From Micromonospora humi (GTDB lineage: Bacteria; Actinomycetota; Actinomycetes; Mycobacteriales; Micromonosporaceae): a DNA stretch of 64,000 nt. Under the pieces are notes generated by a model that saw only the letters and a program-made list of their open reading frames with translations, ran no database searches and was not told the DNA's origin. Shown here piece by piece: positions 15,651 through 24,100 of the stretch. The first letter of the stretch is position 1; every line of letters begins with the position of its first letter. The DNA is taken from the NCBI RefSeq assembly GCF_900090105.1, contig NZ_FMDM01000005.1, forward strand, positions 310,001-374,000. Direction: 5' to 3'. The position numbers were made by a program, and so were the translations under genes.

Positions 15651-15766
15651 GCGCCCAGCTTGCCTGATTGACGATCAGAGCGCCTGGGTATGTCGATGCG
15701 TGCCGCTACCTCATCCATGGCCGCGGCGGGCAGGAAACGCCAGCAGGACGCCAAGGAGGCGACGTC

Positions 15767-16057
15767 ATGGGCATCGGTGCCAGCATCTTCCTCATCGCGG
15801 TCGGCGCGATCTTCGCGTTCGCCGTCGACGCCAACCTGGGATGGCTGAACCTCAACGTGGTGGGCTGGGTGCTCATGCTCGCCGGGCTCGCCGGCCTGCT
15901 CACCACGCTCTACTTCTGGAACAGCCGTCGCCGCGTGGTCGCCGCGCCGGTGCGCGAGCAGGTCGTCGCGGAGCCGGTGGTGCCGGTGCAGGGCGACCGG
16001 GTCGTGCGCGAGGAGTACCGCGAGGTGCGCCGCCCGGGCTCGGGCTACCCGGCCTGA
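15767..16057 (+). CDS. Small DUF6458 membrane protein, paralogue 2
   Basis: The 96-residue protein begins MGIGASIFLIAVGAIFAFAV and repeats the two-helix pattern of the protein at 14756 (second helix VVGWVLMLAGLAGLLTTLYF), with identical spacing and a shared Asn before the Trp turn. The C-terminal tail is charged, with EPVVPVQGDRVVREEYREVR, instead of Pro-rich. AAGGAGG precedes the ATG. I reject the longer open frame from 15668 because of this site and the conserved N terminus. The function is unknown; paired copies suggest a local duplication. Confidence 0.86.
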   Translation: MGIGASIFLIAVGAIFAFAVDANLGWLNLNVVGWVLMLAGLAGLLTTLYFWNSRRRVVAAPVREQVVAEPVVPVQGDRVVREEYREVRRPGSGYPA

Positions 16058-16071
16058 CCCACCCCCGGACC

Positions 16072-16101
16072 CGAGGGCCCCGCAACGGCGCGGGGCCCTC
16101 G
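16072..16101. terminator. Bidirectional hairpin terminator
   Basis: CGAGGGCCCCGC and GCGGGGCCCTCG form a perfect 12-bp stem with loop AACGGC, between the convergent DUF6458 and PAQR genes. It does not share the loop core of the 427-480 repeat family. Confidence 0.78.
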
Positions 16102-16134
16102 CGCACGTCCGGGGTCGGATCGGCGCCGAGGCGG

Positions 16135-16812
16135 TCAGGCGAACAACGCGAAGTAGATCGCGATGTGGTGGCAGATCGCCGCGACCAGCGTGCACGCGTG
16201 GAAGAACTCGTGGTGGCCGAAGACGGTCGGCCACGGGTTCGGCCGGCGGAGGGCGTAGAACACCGCGCCCACGCTGTAGATCGCGCCGCCGACGCTCAGC
16301 AGCACCAGCGCGGTGACGCCGCCGGAGTGCAGGATCTGCGGCAGCATCGCCACCGCCACCCAGCCGAGCGCCAGGTAGAGCGGCGCGGAGACCCAGCGCG
16401 GCGCGTGCGGCCAGATCATCTTGACCGCGACGCCTGCCAGCGCGCCGCCCCAGACCAGGCCGAGCATGATCGTGGCGTGCCGGGTGTCCAGCAGCAGCGC
16501 GCAGAACGGCGTGTAGGTGCCGGCGATGAACACGAAGATCATCGAGTGGTCCATCCGGCGCATGATCTGGTAGCCGCGCTCGGACCAGACCCGCCGGTGG
16601 TAGAGCGCGCTGGTGCCGAAGAGCCCGCACACGGTGAAGCTGTAGACAAGGCAGCTCACCAGTGGCGCCCACCCCGGTCGGGTGGCGGCGATCGAGCACA
16701 GCACGATGCCGCAGACGAGCGCGACGAAGAACGCGTACGCGTGGAGCCAGCCGCGCATGCGCGGCTTTCCGATGTCGACCGGCCGGAGCCGGAGCGGTGC
16801 GGAGGTGGTCAC
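16135..16812 (-). CDS. PAQR / hemolysin III family membrane protein
   Basis: The 225-residue protein has seven predicted membrane helices and the conserved PAQR residues: the Ser/His motif in GTSALYHRRVW, the aspartate in RRMDHSMIFVFIAGTYTPF, and the paired histidines of VFGHHEFFHACTLVAAICHH near the C terminus. These form a zinc site in related ceramidase-like receptors. Bacterial members are called hemolysin III, but their normal role is probably in membrane lipid homeostasis. The gene is divergent from pxpB with a 12-bp palindrome between them. ATG at 16812 has GGTGACC nearby rather than a strong ribosome site. Confidence 0.9.
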   Translation of the reverse strand: MTTSAPLRLRPVDIGKPRMRGWLHAYAFFVALVCGIVLCSIAATRPGWAPLVSCLVYSFTVCGLFGTSALYHRRVWSERGYQIMRRMDHSMIFVFIAGTYTPFCALLLDTRHATIMLGLVWGGALAGVAVKMIWPHAPRWVSAPLYLALGWVAVAMLPQILHSGGVTALVLLSVGGAIYSVGAVFYALRRPNPWPTVFGHHEFFHACTLVAAICHHIAIYFALFA

Positions 16813-16837
16813 CTCATCAGGTTACGACACCGTAGGT

Positions 16838-16849
16838 TACTTGCAAGTA
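16838..16849. promoter_or_regulatory. Perfect 12-bp palindrome between PAQR and pxpB genes
   Basis: TACTTGCAAGTA is a perfect palindrome midway between two divergent start codons. Its size and position suit a TetR-type operator; no such regulator gene is adjacent. Confidence 0.5.
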
Positions 16850-16887
16850 GTGTGGACCGTCACGCTTCGCGGCGCGAGGATGGCCGG

Positions 16888-17502
16888 ATGCGGATCCGAC
16901 CCGTCGGGGCGCACGCCCTGCTGCTCGACTGCGACGACGCCGACCAGGTCGAGGCGTGGCGCGCCGAGCTGTGGCGCCGCCGCGCGGCCGGCGACCTGGC
17001 CGCCGTCGACATCGTCCCGGCCGCGGTCACCGTGCTGCTCGACGGCGTGCCCGACCCGGAGCCGACCGCCGCCCGGATCGCCGGCTGGCAGCCGGGGGAC
17101 ACCGACGCCACCGCCGACACCGCCGAGGTCCGGGTGCCCACCGAGTACGACGGTGCGGACCTGCCGACCGTCGCCGGCCACTGGGGCGTGGACGTGCCGA
17201 CCGTGGTCGACCGGCTGCGACGCACCGAGTTCCGGGTCGCGTTCTGCGGCTTCGCGCCCGGGTTCGCGTACCTCGCCGGGCTGCCGCCGGAGCTGGCCGT
17301 GCCGCGGCTCACCACCCCGCGTACCCGGGTGCCGGCCGGCTCGGTCGCGCTGGCCGGCCCGTACGCGGGCATCTACCCCGCCGTATCGCCCGGCGGCTGG
17401 CTGCTGGTCGGGCGGACCGGGATGACCCTCTTCGACGTGCGGGCCGACCCGCCGGCCCGGCTCACCCCCGGCACCCGGGTCCGGCTGGTGCCGGCGTCGT
17501 GA
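16888..17502 (+). CDS. pxpB: 5-oxoprolinase subunit PxpB
   Basis: The 204-residue protein (MRIRPVGAHALLLDCDDADQ) belongs to the KipI/PxpB family. The signature is RVAFCGFAPGFAYLAGLP near residues 115-132, then PRLTTPRTRVPAGSVALAG and GIYPAVSPGGWLLVGRT. With PxpC and PxpA it cleaves 5-oxoproline (pyroglutamate) to glutamate with ATP, clearing a by-product formed non-enzymatically from glutamine and glutamate. I choose the ATG at 16888 because GAGGA lies seven bases upstream. The gene order pxpB-pxpC-pxpA and the coupled stops and starts are typical of the operon. Confidence 0.94.
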   Translation: MRIRPVGAHALLLDCDDADQVEAWRAELWRRRAAGDLAAVDIVPAAVTVLLDGVPDPEPTAARIAGWQPGDTDATADTAEVRVPTEYDGADLPTVAGHWGVDVPTVVDRLRRTEFRVAFCGFAPGFAYLAGLPPELAVPRLTTPRTRVPAGSVALAGPYAGIYPAVSPGGWLLVGRTGMTLFDVRADPPARLTPGTRVRLVPAS

Positions 17503-18383
17503 TCGAGGTGCTGCGGGCCGGCGCGCTCACCACCGTGCAGGACCAGGGCCGGCCCGGCTGGGCCCACCTCGGCGTCCCCCGCTCCGGCGCTCTCGACCCG
17601 GCCGCGCTGCGCCTGGCCAACCGGCTCGTCGGCAACCCGGAGCACGCCGCCGGGCTGGAGATCACGGTGACCGGCTGCGTGCTGCGTCTCACCCGGGCGG
17701 TCACCGTCGCGCTCACCGGCGCCCCGGCCGACGTGCGCGTCGAGCATCCACCCCGCACAGGCTCGACAGCCAGCGGGCGCGTCCGGCGGCCCGGGGACGT
17801 GGGGCGACCGCTGTCGCTGCCGGCCGGAGCGGTACTGCGGATCGGGCCGGCCCACGTCGGGGTGCGGACCTGGCTGGCCGTCAGCGGCGGGATCGCGGTC
17901 GAGCCGGTGCTCGGCAGCCGCTCCACCGACACGCTCTCCGGCCTGGGCCCGCCACCGCTGCGCGACGGGGATCGGCTGCCCCTGGGCCCCCCGACCGGCC
18001 CGCCGCCGGTGGACCTCGTCATCGCCCGGCCGGTACCGACCGACCTGCGGCTGGTCGTGCGACCCGGCCCCCGGCGGGACTGGTTCGCCCCGGACGCGTT
18101 CGACCGGCTGCGCCGCGCCGCGTACACCGTCGGCACGGACAGCAACCGGGTCGGCGCGCGGCTCGCCGGCGCCGCCCTGCCCCGCGCGGTGGCCGGCGAA
18201 CTGCCGAGCGAGGGCCTGGTGCTCGGCGCGGTGCAGGTGCCGCCGGACGGCCAGCCGCTGGTCTTCCTGGCCGACCACCCCACCACCGGCGGCTACCCGG
18301 TCATCGGGGTGGTCGACGACGTGACGCCGCTCGCCCAGGCCCGCCCGGGGACTACGGTGAGGTTCCATGGACCTCAACGCTGA
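17499..18383 (+). CDS. pxpC: 5-oxoprolinase subunit PxpC
   Basis: The 294-residue protein is a KipA/PxpC-type biotin-dependent-carboxylase-like domain protein. It starts at a GTG that overlaps the pxpB stop by four bases (GTGA), giving MIEVLRAGALTTVQDQGRPG. Family motifs include GWAHLGVPRSGALDPAALRL, ANRLVGN, TWLAVSGGI, and SEGLVLGAVQVPPDGQPLVF near the C terminus. PxpB and PxpC together activate 5-oxoproline by phosphorylation for ring opening with PxpA. The 3' end overlaps pxpA by 17 bases, so the three subunits are translationally linked. Confidence 0.94.
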   Translation: MIEVLRAGALTTVQDQGRPGWAHLGVPRSGALDPAALRLANRLVGNPEHAAGLEITVTGCVLRLTRAVTVALTGAPADVRVEHPPRTGSTASGRVRRPGDVGRPLSLPAGAVLRIGPAHVGVRTWLAVSGGIAVEPVLGSRSTDTLSGLGPPPLRDGDRLPLGPPTGPPPVDLVIARPVPTDLRLVVRPGPRRDWFAPDAFDRLRRAAYTVGTDSNRVGARLAGAALPRAVAGELPSEGLVLGAVQVPPDGQPLVFLADHPTTGGYPVIGVVDDVTPLAQARPGTTVRFHGPQR

Positions 18384-19116
18384 CCTCGGCGAGGGATTCG
18401 GCAGCTGGCGGCTCGGCGACGACGAGGCGCTGCTCGGGCTGATCAGCTCCGCCAACGTGGCCTGCGGCTTCCACGCCGGTGACGCGGCCACCATGCACCG
18501 GGTCTGTGCCGGCGCCGCCGAGCGCGGCGTCGCGGTCGGCGCCCAGGTCGGCTACCGGGACCTCGCCGGCTTCGGCCGCCGGCACATCGCCTACGACTTC
18601 GCCGAGCTGCGCGACGAGACGATCTACCAGCTCGGGGCGCTCGACGCGTTCTGCCGGCTCTACCGCACCCGGGTGCGCTACCTGAAGCCGCACGGTGCGC
18701 TCTACCACGCCGCCGCGTGCGACGAGGCGCAGGCGGCCGCGCTGGTGGCGGCGATCAGCGGCTACGACCACGAGCTGCCGGTGCTCTGCCAGCCCGGCAC
18801 CGTGCTCGCGCAGCTCGCGGCCGGCGCCGGGCTGCGGGTGGTCGCCGAGGGCTTCGCCGACCGCAACTATCTGCCCAACGGCACGCTGATGCCCCGCAGC
18901 GCCGCGAACGCGCTGGTCACCGACCCGGACCAGGTCGCCGTGCGGGCGGTCCGGATGGCCGTCTCGCGGACCGTGGTCGCCGTTGACGGCAGCGTGGTCC
19001 CGTGCCCGGTGGAGTCGATCTGCCTGCACGGGGACACGCCGGGGGCGGTGCGCTGTGCCGAGCTGGTGCGCGCGGCGCTCGTCGACGCGGGGGTCACGCT
19101 CACTCCGTTCGCGTGA
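18367..19116 (+). CDS. pxpA: 5-oxoprolinase subunit PxpA (LamB/YcsF family)
   Basis: The 249-residue protein begins MDLNADLGEGFGSWRLGDDE, the unmistakable LamB/YcsF start, followed by LISSANVACGFHAGDAATM (metal-binding histidine), VAVGAQVGYRDLAGFGRR, RYLKPHGALYH and ICLHGDTPGAV. It is a TIM-barrel-like subunit that completes ATP-dependent hydrolysis of 5-oxoproline to glutamate. Its start overlaps pxpC, and copy 4 of the hairpin repeat begins within its stop codon. No regulator or transporter for pyroglutamate is present; the PAQR gene upstream is divergent and probably unrelated in function. Confidence 0.95.
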   Translation: MDLNADLGEGFGSWRLGDDEALLGLISSANVACGFHAGDAATMHRVCAGAAERGVAVGAQVGYRDLAGFGRRHIAYDFAELRDETIYQLGALDAFCRLYRTRVRYLKPHGALYHAAACDEAQAAALVAAISGYDHELPVLCQPGTVLAQLAAGAGLRVVAEGFADRNYLPNGTLMPRSAANALVTDPDQVAVRAVRMAVSRTVVAVDGSVVPCPVESICLHGDTPGAVRCAELVRAALVDAGVTLTPFA

Positions 19117-19170
19117 AAGGAGGGGCCCCCGCTTAACGCATTCTGCATAGCAGGGGGCCCCTCTTATCAC
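19115..19170. terminator. Convergent-gene hairpin repeat, copy 4
   Basis: AGGGGCCCCC (19121-19130) pairs with GGGGGCCCCT (19153-19162) around the loop core GCTTAACGCATTCTGCATAG. The base of the right arm has lost one symmetrical G compared with copy 1. It lies between the convergent pxpA and NHL-repeat genes and overlaps both stop codons. Confidence 0.8.
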
Positions 19171-20999
19171 TCGTCCAGGCCGCGCAGCACCAGGGGGAGG
19201 CGGGTGGCGCCGCCGGTGACCACCCGGACCGGTACGCCCCAGTCCTGGCGGGTCAGGTGGCAGGCGGCGTGCTCCACGTCGGCGTCGCAGGTGGCCGCCT
19301 GGGCGGTCACCTGGAGCACGCCCTGCGCCACGTCGCCGCTGACCACCAGCCGGCGGGACAGGTCGGTGGTCGTGCCCGCCCCCTCCACCAGCAGCTCCGG
19401 CGGGGACGCCGAGACCACCAGCCGGGTCGACGGCCCGTACGTCTCGTCCAGCTTCTGCCCCGGTGCCGGCGTGAAGATCACATCGAGCGTCAGCTCGCCG
19501 GCCGTCACGTCGGTCGGCTTGCGCTCCAGGCGATGCCTCGGCCCGGCCACCGTGTTCGCGCCGGCCGCGGTCAGCGCGCCCGGTGCCAGGCGGGTCAGCC
19601 GGTGCGCGGCCGACTCGACCACCAGCACCTCACCCTCGGCGGTGACCACCAGGTCGCTCGGCTCGGCCAACCCGTCGGCCACGGTCCCGACCTGGCCGGT
19701 CTCCGGATCGAATCGGCGCACCGCGCCGTTGTACGTGTCCGCGATCAGCACCGAGCCGTCGGGCAGCGCGCACACGCCCAGCGGGTGCTGGAGCAACGCC
19801 TGGTCGGCCGGACCGTCGACGTGGCCGAAGTCGAACAGGCCCTGCCCGACGGCGGTGTGCATCTCGCCGCCGGCGACCCACCGGATCGCGCTGGTCTCGC
19901 TGTCGGCCACCCAGAGCCGGGAACCGTCGGCCGACACCGACAGCCCGGAGGGCTGGGCCATCCAGACGTCCGGCAGCGGACCGTCCCGCAGCGCCTCGAC
20001 CGTGGTGCCGGCGTACATGCCGGCGGTCCGCTTGATCGGGTCGAACCACCAGAGCTGGTGGATGCCGGCCATCGCCACCACCACCCGGTCGTCGTACCAG
20101 GCCACGTCCCAGGGGGAGGAGAGGTCGACCGCGCGGGCGTCGTGCGCGTGGTCGTCGACGGTCGAGCGCCACTGCCGCCCGGTGCCGGCCACCGTGACCA
20201 CCTCGCCGGAGGACAGCCGTACGCCGCGCAGCAGGTGGTTGACCGTGTCCGCGACCACGACGTCGTAACCGGCCACCTCGGCCACGTGCGGAGGCAGCAG
20301 GCAGAGCCCCTGCGGCTCGGCGAAGGTGGCGGCGGTCGCCGGGCCGTCCGTCCGGCCACGCCCGCCCGCACCGATCCGGCGGAGCACCGTCTCCCCGTCC
20401 GGGGCCAGCTCGACCAGGGAGTGCCGGGCCGAGTCGGAGACCAGCAGGTTGCCGCCGTCGAGCGCGACGGCCTTGCCGGGGAAGCGCAGCGGCGTCCCGG
20501 GCTCGGGCGGCGGCACGTACGGGCCCTCGCCCCGGTGCAGGGTGCCCTTCGCCTCGTGCGTGGCGATCAGGTCGTCGACCAGCCGGGCCAGCCCTTCGGC
20601 GTGACCCTCGCCGGCCATGGTGGCGACCACGTACCCCTCGGGGTCGACGACCGAGAGCGTCGGCCAGGCCTTCGCCGCGTACTGCTGCCACATGTCCATC
20701 TCGGGGTCGTCGAGCACCGGGTGGTGCACGCCGTAGCGCTCGACGGCTGCGGCCAGCGCGTCCGGGTCCTTCTCGTGCTCGAACTTCGGCGAGTGCACGC
20801 CGATCACCACCAGCACGTCGCCGTACTTCTCCTCGAGCGGGCGCAGCTCGTCGAGCACGTGCAGGCAGTTGATGCAGCAGAAGGTCCAGAAGTCCAGCAA
20901 GACGATCTTGCCGCGCAGGTCGGCCAGTGTGACGGCCCGGCCGCCGGTGTTCAGCCAGCCGCGACCTCGCAGCTCAGGTGCCCGTACTCGTGCGCTCAT
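19167..20999 (-). CDS. NHLRC2-like thioredoxin/NHL-repeat protein
   Basis: The 610-residue protein has three parts. Residues 1-150 form a thioredoxin-like domain with the unusual centre LLDFWTFCCINCLHVLDELR (CCINC). The middle is an NHL six-bladed propeller with blades such as GNLLVSDSARHSLVELAPDG, YDVVVADTVNHLLRGV, SRLWVADSETSAIRWV and GSVLIADTYNGAVRRFDPET. The last 120 residues are a beta-rich domain. This layout is that of human NHLRC2 and its bacterial homologues, whose function is poorly known but probably redox-related. There is no signal peptide, so the protein is cytoplasmic. The start at 20999 follows a GGGGGG tract. It is monocistronic. Confidence 0.9.
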   Translation of the reverse strand: MSARVRAPELRGRGWLNTGGRAVTLADLRGKIVLLDFWTFCCINCLHVLDELRPLEEKYGDVLVVIGVHSPKFEHEKDPDALAAAVERYGVHHPVLDDPEMDMWQQYAAKAWPTLSVVDPEGYVVATMAGEGHAEGLARLVDDLIATHEAKGTLHRGEGPYVPPPEPGTPLRFPGKAVALDGGNLLVSDSARHSLVELAPDGETVLRRIGAGGRGRTDGPATAATFAEPQGLCLLPPHVAEVAGYDVVVADTVNHLLRGVRLSSGEVVTVAGTGRQWRSTVDDHAHDARAVDLSSPWDVAWYDDRVVVAMAGIHQLWWFDPIKRTAGMYAGTTVEALRDGPLPDVWMAQPSGLSVSADGSRLWVADSETSAIRWVAGGEMHTAVGQGLFDFGHVDGPADQALLQHPLGVCALPDGSVLIADTYNGAVRRFDPETGQVGTVADGLAEPSDLVVTAEGEVLVVESAAHRLTRLAPGALTAAGANTVAGPRHRLERKPTDVTAGELTLDVIFTPAPGQKLDETYGPSTRLVVSASPPELLVEGAGTTTDLSRRLVVSGDVAQGVLQVTAQAATCDADVEHAACHLTRQDWGVPVRVVTGGATRLPLVLRGLDE

Positions 21000-21072
21000 C
21001 CCCCCATCGTGCCGCACCTCCCGTCGCACGGTTCGGGGACCGTCGGGTGAAGAGCCGCACACCCGCAGCGCG

Positions 21073-21103
21073 GAGCGCCCGCCCCGGGTGGGGACGGGCG
21101 CTT
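21073..21103 (-). terminator. Hairpin downstream of the repeat-rich membrane protein gene
   Basis: AGCGCCCG (21074-21081) pairs with CGGGCGCT (21095-21102), with CCCC and GGGG extending the stem inside. It lies just past the stop at 21115 on the minus strand. Confidence 0.5.
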
Positions 21104-21114
21104 CCGCGGAGGTG

Positions 21115-24100
21115 CTACTGGCCGGCCGGCTTCAGGCAGAGGACCCGGTTGGTGCCACCACCCTGGAGGACGACAGTGGGCTGGGACAGGTCGGCGCACT
21201 TGTCCTTGTTGTCCACCTTCGACACGATGCTGAACGCGCCCTGCTCGTTGCAGTTCGTGGCCACGGCGGTCGTGCCGGACTGCTTGATGCACGAGCCGAC
21301 CGCCGGGTCGAAGCCCGCCGGCTTGTCGTCGCCGTTGATCTTGCCCAGCAGCGTCAGCAGGCCGAGCGGAACGGCGAGGATGAGCACGGCCGCGACCAGC
21401 ACGGCGGCGAGCACCCGGCCGTTGCGCACCTTCGGCGTGGGCGCCTCGGTCTGCGGCTCGGCGTCCGGCTTGAACGCGTCGAAGCGGCCCTGGTCCGAGT
21501 CGCCCGACGGGCCGTCGGACGACCAGGCCGGCGGCGCCTGCTGCGGCGGCGGCGGGAACGCGGGCGGGAAGCCGCCCGGCTCACCCGCCGGACCCTGACC
21601 GGGTACGGCGACCGAGGCGCGCCCACCGGCCGGCGGACCGTACGGGTCCGGCTGACCACCGGGGCCACCGAACGGGTCGGACCGGCCGGCGGGCCCGTGG
21701 AACGCGTCCTGGTGACCGCCGGGGCCACCGTACGGGTTCTGCTGGCCGCCCGGCGTGCCGAACGGGTCGCGCGGCCCACCGGACTGCTCCGCGTCGTGCG
21801 GGTGCACCCCGTTGGCCGGCCGGTTGTTGCCGGGCGGGTCGACGAAGGAGGGCACGCCGACCGGGAACGGGGGCGGGCCGGCCGGTGACGACGGCTCGGC
21901 GTATCCCCGCGGCTCGTCGTCGTGCCGCGACTGCGGCCCACCGAAGCCGGCCGGGCCGTCGTGACCGGGATAGCCATGTCCGCCGTGGTCCGGGTGGGAC
22001 TGCGGCCCGGGATAGTCACGTCCGTGGTCCGGGTGGGACGGCGGCCCGGGGCGGTCACGTCCGTCGTCCGGCCGGGACTGCGACCGGGCGTAGCCGTGCC
22101 CGTCGTCCGGCCGGGACGGGGACCCGTCGTAGCCGTGCCCGTCGTCCGGCCGGGACGGGGACCCGTCGTAGCCGTGCGCGTCGTCGGGCCGGGACTGCGG
22201 CCCACCGAAGGCGGCCGGGCCGTCCTGGCCGGGATAGCCGGGCGCGTCGTCCGGGTCGTCGGTCTCCTCGGGCTCCGGTCGTGCCGGCCGGCCGTACACC
22301 CGGGGCTGTGGCGCCGGAGTGCCGGTCGGGTGCACCGGCTGGTCCGACGGCGGGGCGACGCGGCTGGCCACCGGCACCGACGCGCTGGCCGACACCGCCC
22401 CCGCCTCGGGCGTGGTACGCGGGCCGGGAACGACCGGGCCGGCCGGCGACTGCGGCTCCTCGTGGCCGGACCGGGCGGTGCCCCAGCCGGCGTCACCGCG
22501 GTCCGACTCGTACGCCTGGGGTTCCCGCTCGTCCGGCCCGAACTGCGCGGCCGGGTGGTCGGCGGGCGGCGAGGCGGCCAGGGCGGCGCCCGGCACACGC
22601 TGTCCCTGCGCGGGCAGCGGCACCGCGTTGCCGGGGGCGATGCCCGGCGCGGGTGCGGGCTGGTAGGCCGGGCCGTCCTCGGCCGGCTGCCAGCCGCGCG
22701 ACGGTGCCGACTCGGCCTCGTCGGACCGACCCCACGCCTCGGCGGGGGACCACGGCTCGGCGTCCGGCACGGACGGGCGCTCGGGCGCCCGTTCTTCGGG
22801 GTTGCCGCCCCAGCCGGACGGCGCGTCGGGAGTCGGTACGGACGCGCTGGCCCGGGCCGGCGTCCCGGTGGCGCCCCAACCGGGCTGCGCCGGCTCGTCC
22901 GCCCGTCGTTCGGGCTCCCGCTGGGACGGCACGGCACCGCCGCCGTGCCAGTTGCCCGCCTGCTCGTCGGAGTCACGTCGGGGCAGCGCTCCGGCCGCGT
23001 TCCAGCCGCCGGCCTGCTCGTCGCCCTGGCGCTGCTGCGGCGCCGCGGCGCCGTTCCAGCCGGTGGCTCGGTGCTGCTCCGGCTCGCCCCAGGCGTTGGC
23101 CTGCGGCGCCTCGGCGGAAGCCGCCGCCCGGCCGCCCGCCGACCAGCCACCGGACCGGTCGGGATCGTCGTCCCGGGTGGACTCGTCCCAGCCGCCGGCC
23201 CGATTCTCGGTCTGCGGGGCCGGCCAGCCGCCGGAGCGCGCCGGGTCGTCCTGCTGCGGCCCACCGGCCGGGCTCCACCCGCCGGAGCGCTGCGGGTCGT
23301 CCTCGGAGCGACCGTCCTGGTCGGACTGCTCCGCAGTGGACCACGCCTGCTCCGGGTGGCGGACGGCACCGGGCACGGAGGCCTTGGCGGCGGCCCGGGC
23401 GGTCGGCTCGGCCGGTGGCCAGGTGGCGCCGCTCTGCTGGCCGGGCGGGGCCCAGGCCGGCTGCGTGTCGCGGGGTGTCCAGCCGCCGGAACGGTGGGGG
23501 TCGTCGGCCTGCTCGTCGCGGGGTGTCCAGCCGCCGGAGCGGTGGGGGTCGTCCGTCTGCGCGCCGGCCCCGACGGCCCAGCCGCCGGAGTGGCTCACGT
23601 CGTCGCCGTGCTGCCCGGCGCGAGCGGATCCACCGGGGTCCGCAGCGACCGGGGTGACCCAGGTCTCGTTCGGCACGGTGGCCGGCGCGGGGACGTAACC
23701 GGTGCCCCGCGTGCCCGCGTCCCCGGACTGCTCCCAGGCGGGTTGCTCGCCGGCCTGGCCGCCGCCCCAGGCGGGCCGGTTCTGCTCGGCGGCCCAGGCG
23801 GGTGGCGCCGGCTCGGCGGGGCTGTTCGGCGGTGCGGCGGCCCAGGACGGCGGCGTCGGACCGGTCCGCTCCGGGCCGGCCTGCTCGGCGGCCCACGCGG
23901 GTGCGCCCTGGCCGGGGGTGGCCCAGGCGGGTGCGCCCGACTCGGGGGCGCCCCAGGCGGGCTGCTGGCCGCGGCCGCCGGAGTCGGCGGGCGGGGGCAC
24001 CTGGGCGCTGGCCCGGCCGGTGACCTGCTGACCCGCGGGCGGAGCCCAGGCGGGGGGTTGGTCGTCGGCCGCGGCCCAGGCCGGAGCCGACGGGGCGGGC

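Noticed and set aside
22060..22200. Regularly spaced DNA repeats that could suggest a CRISPR array.
   Set aside because: The repeats are in frame, of unequal length and code for SRPDDGHGYDG units; there are no unique spacers and no cas genes.
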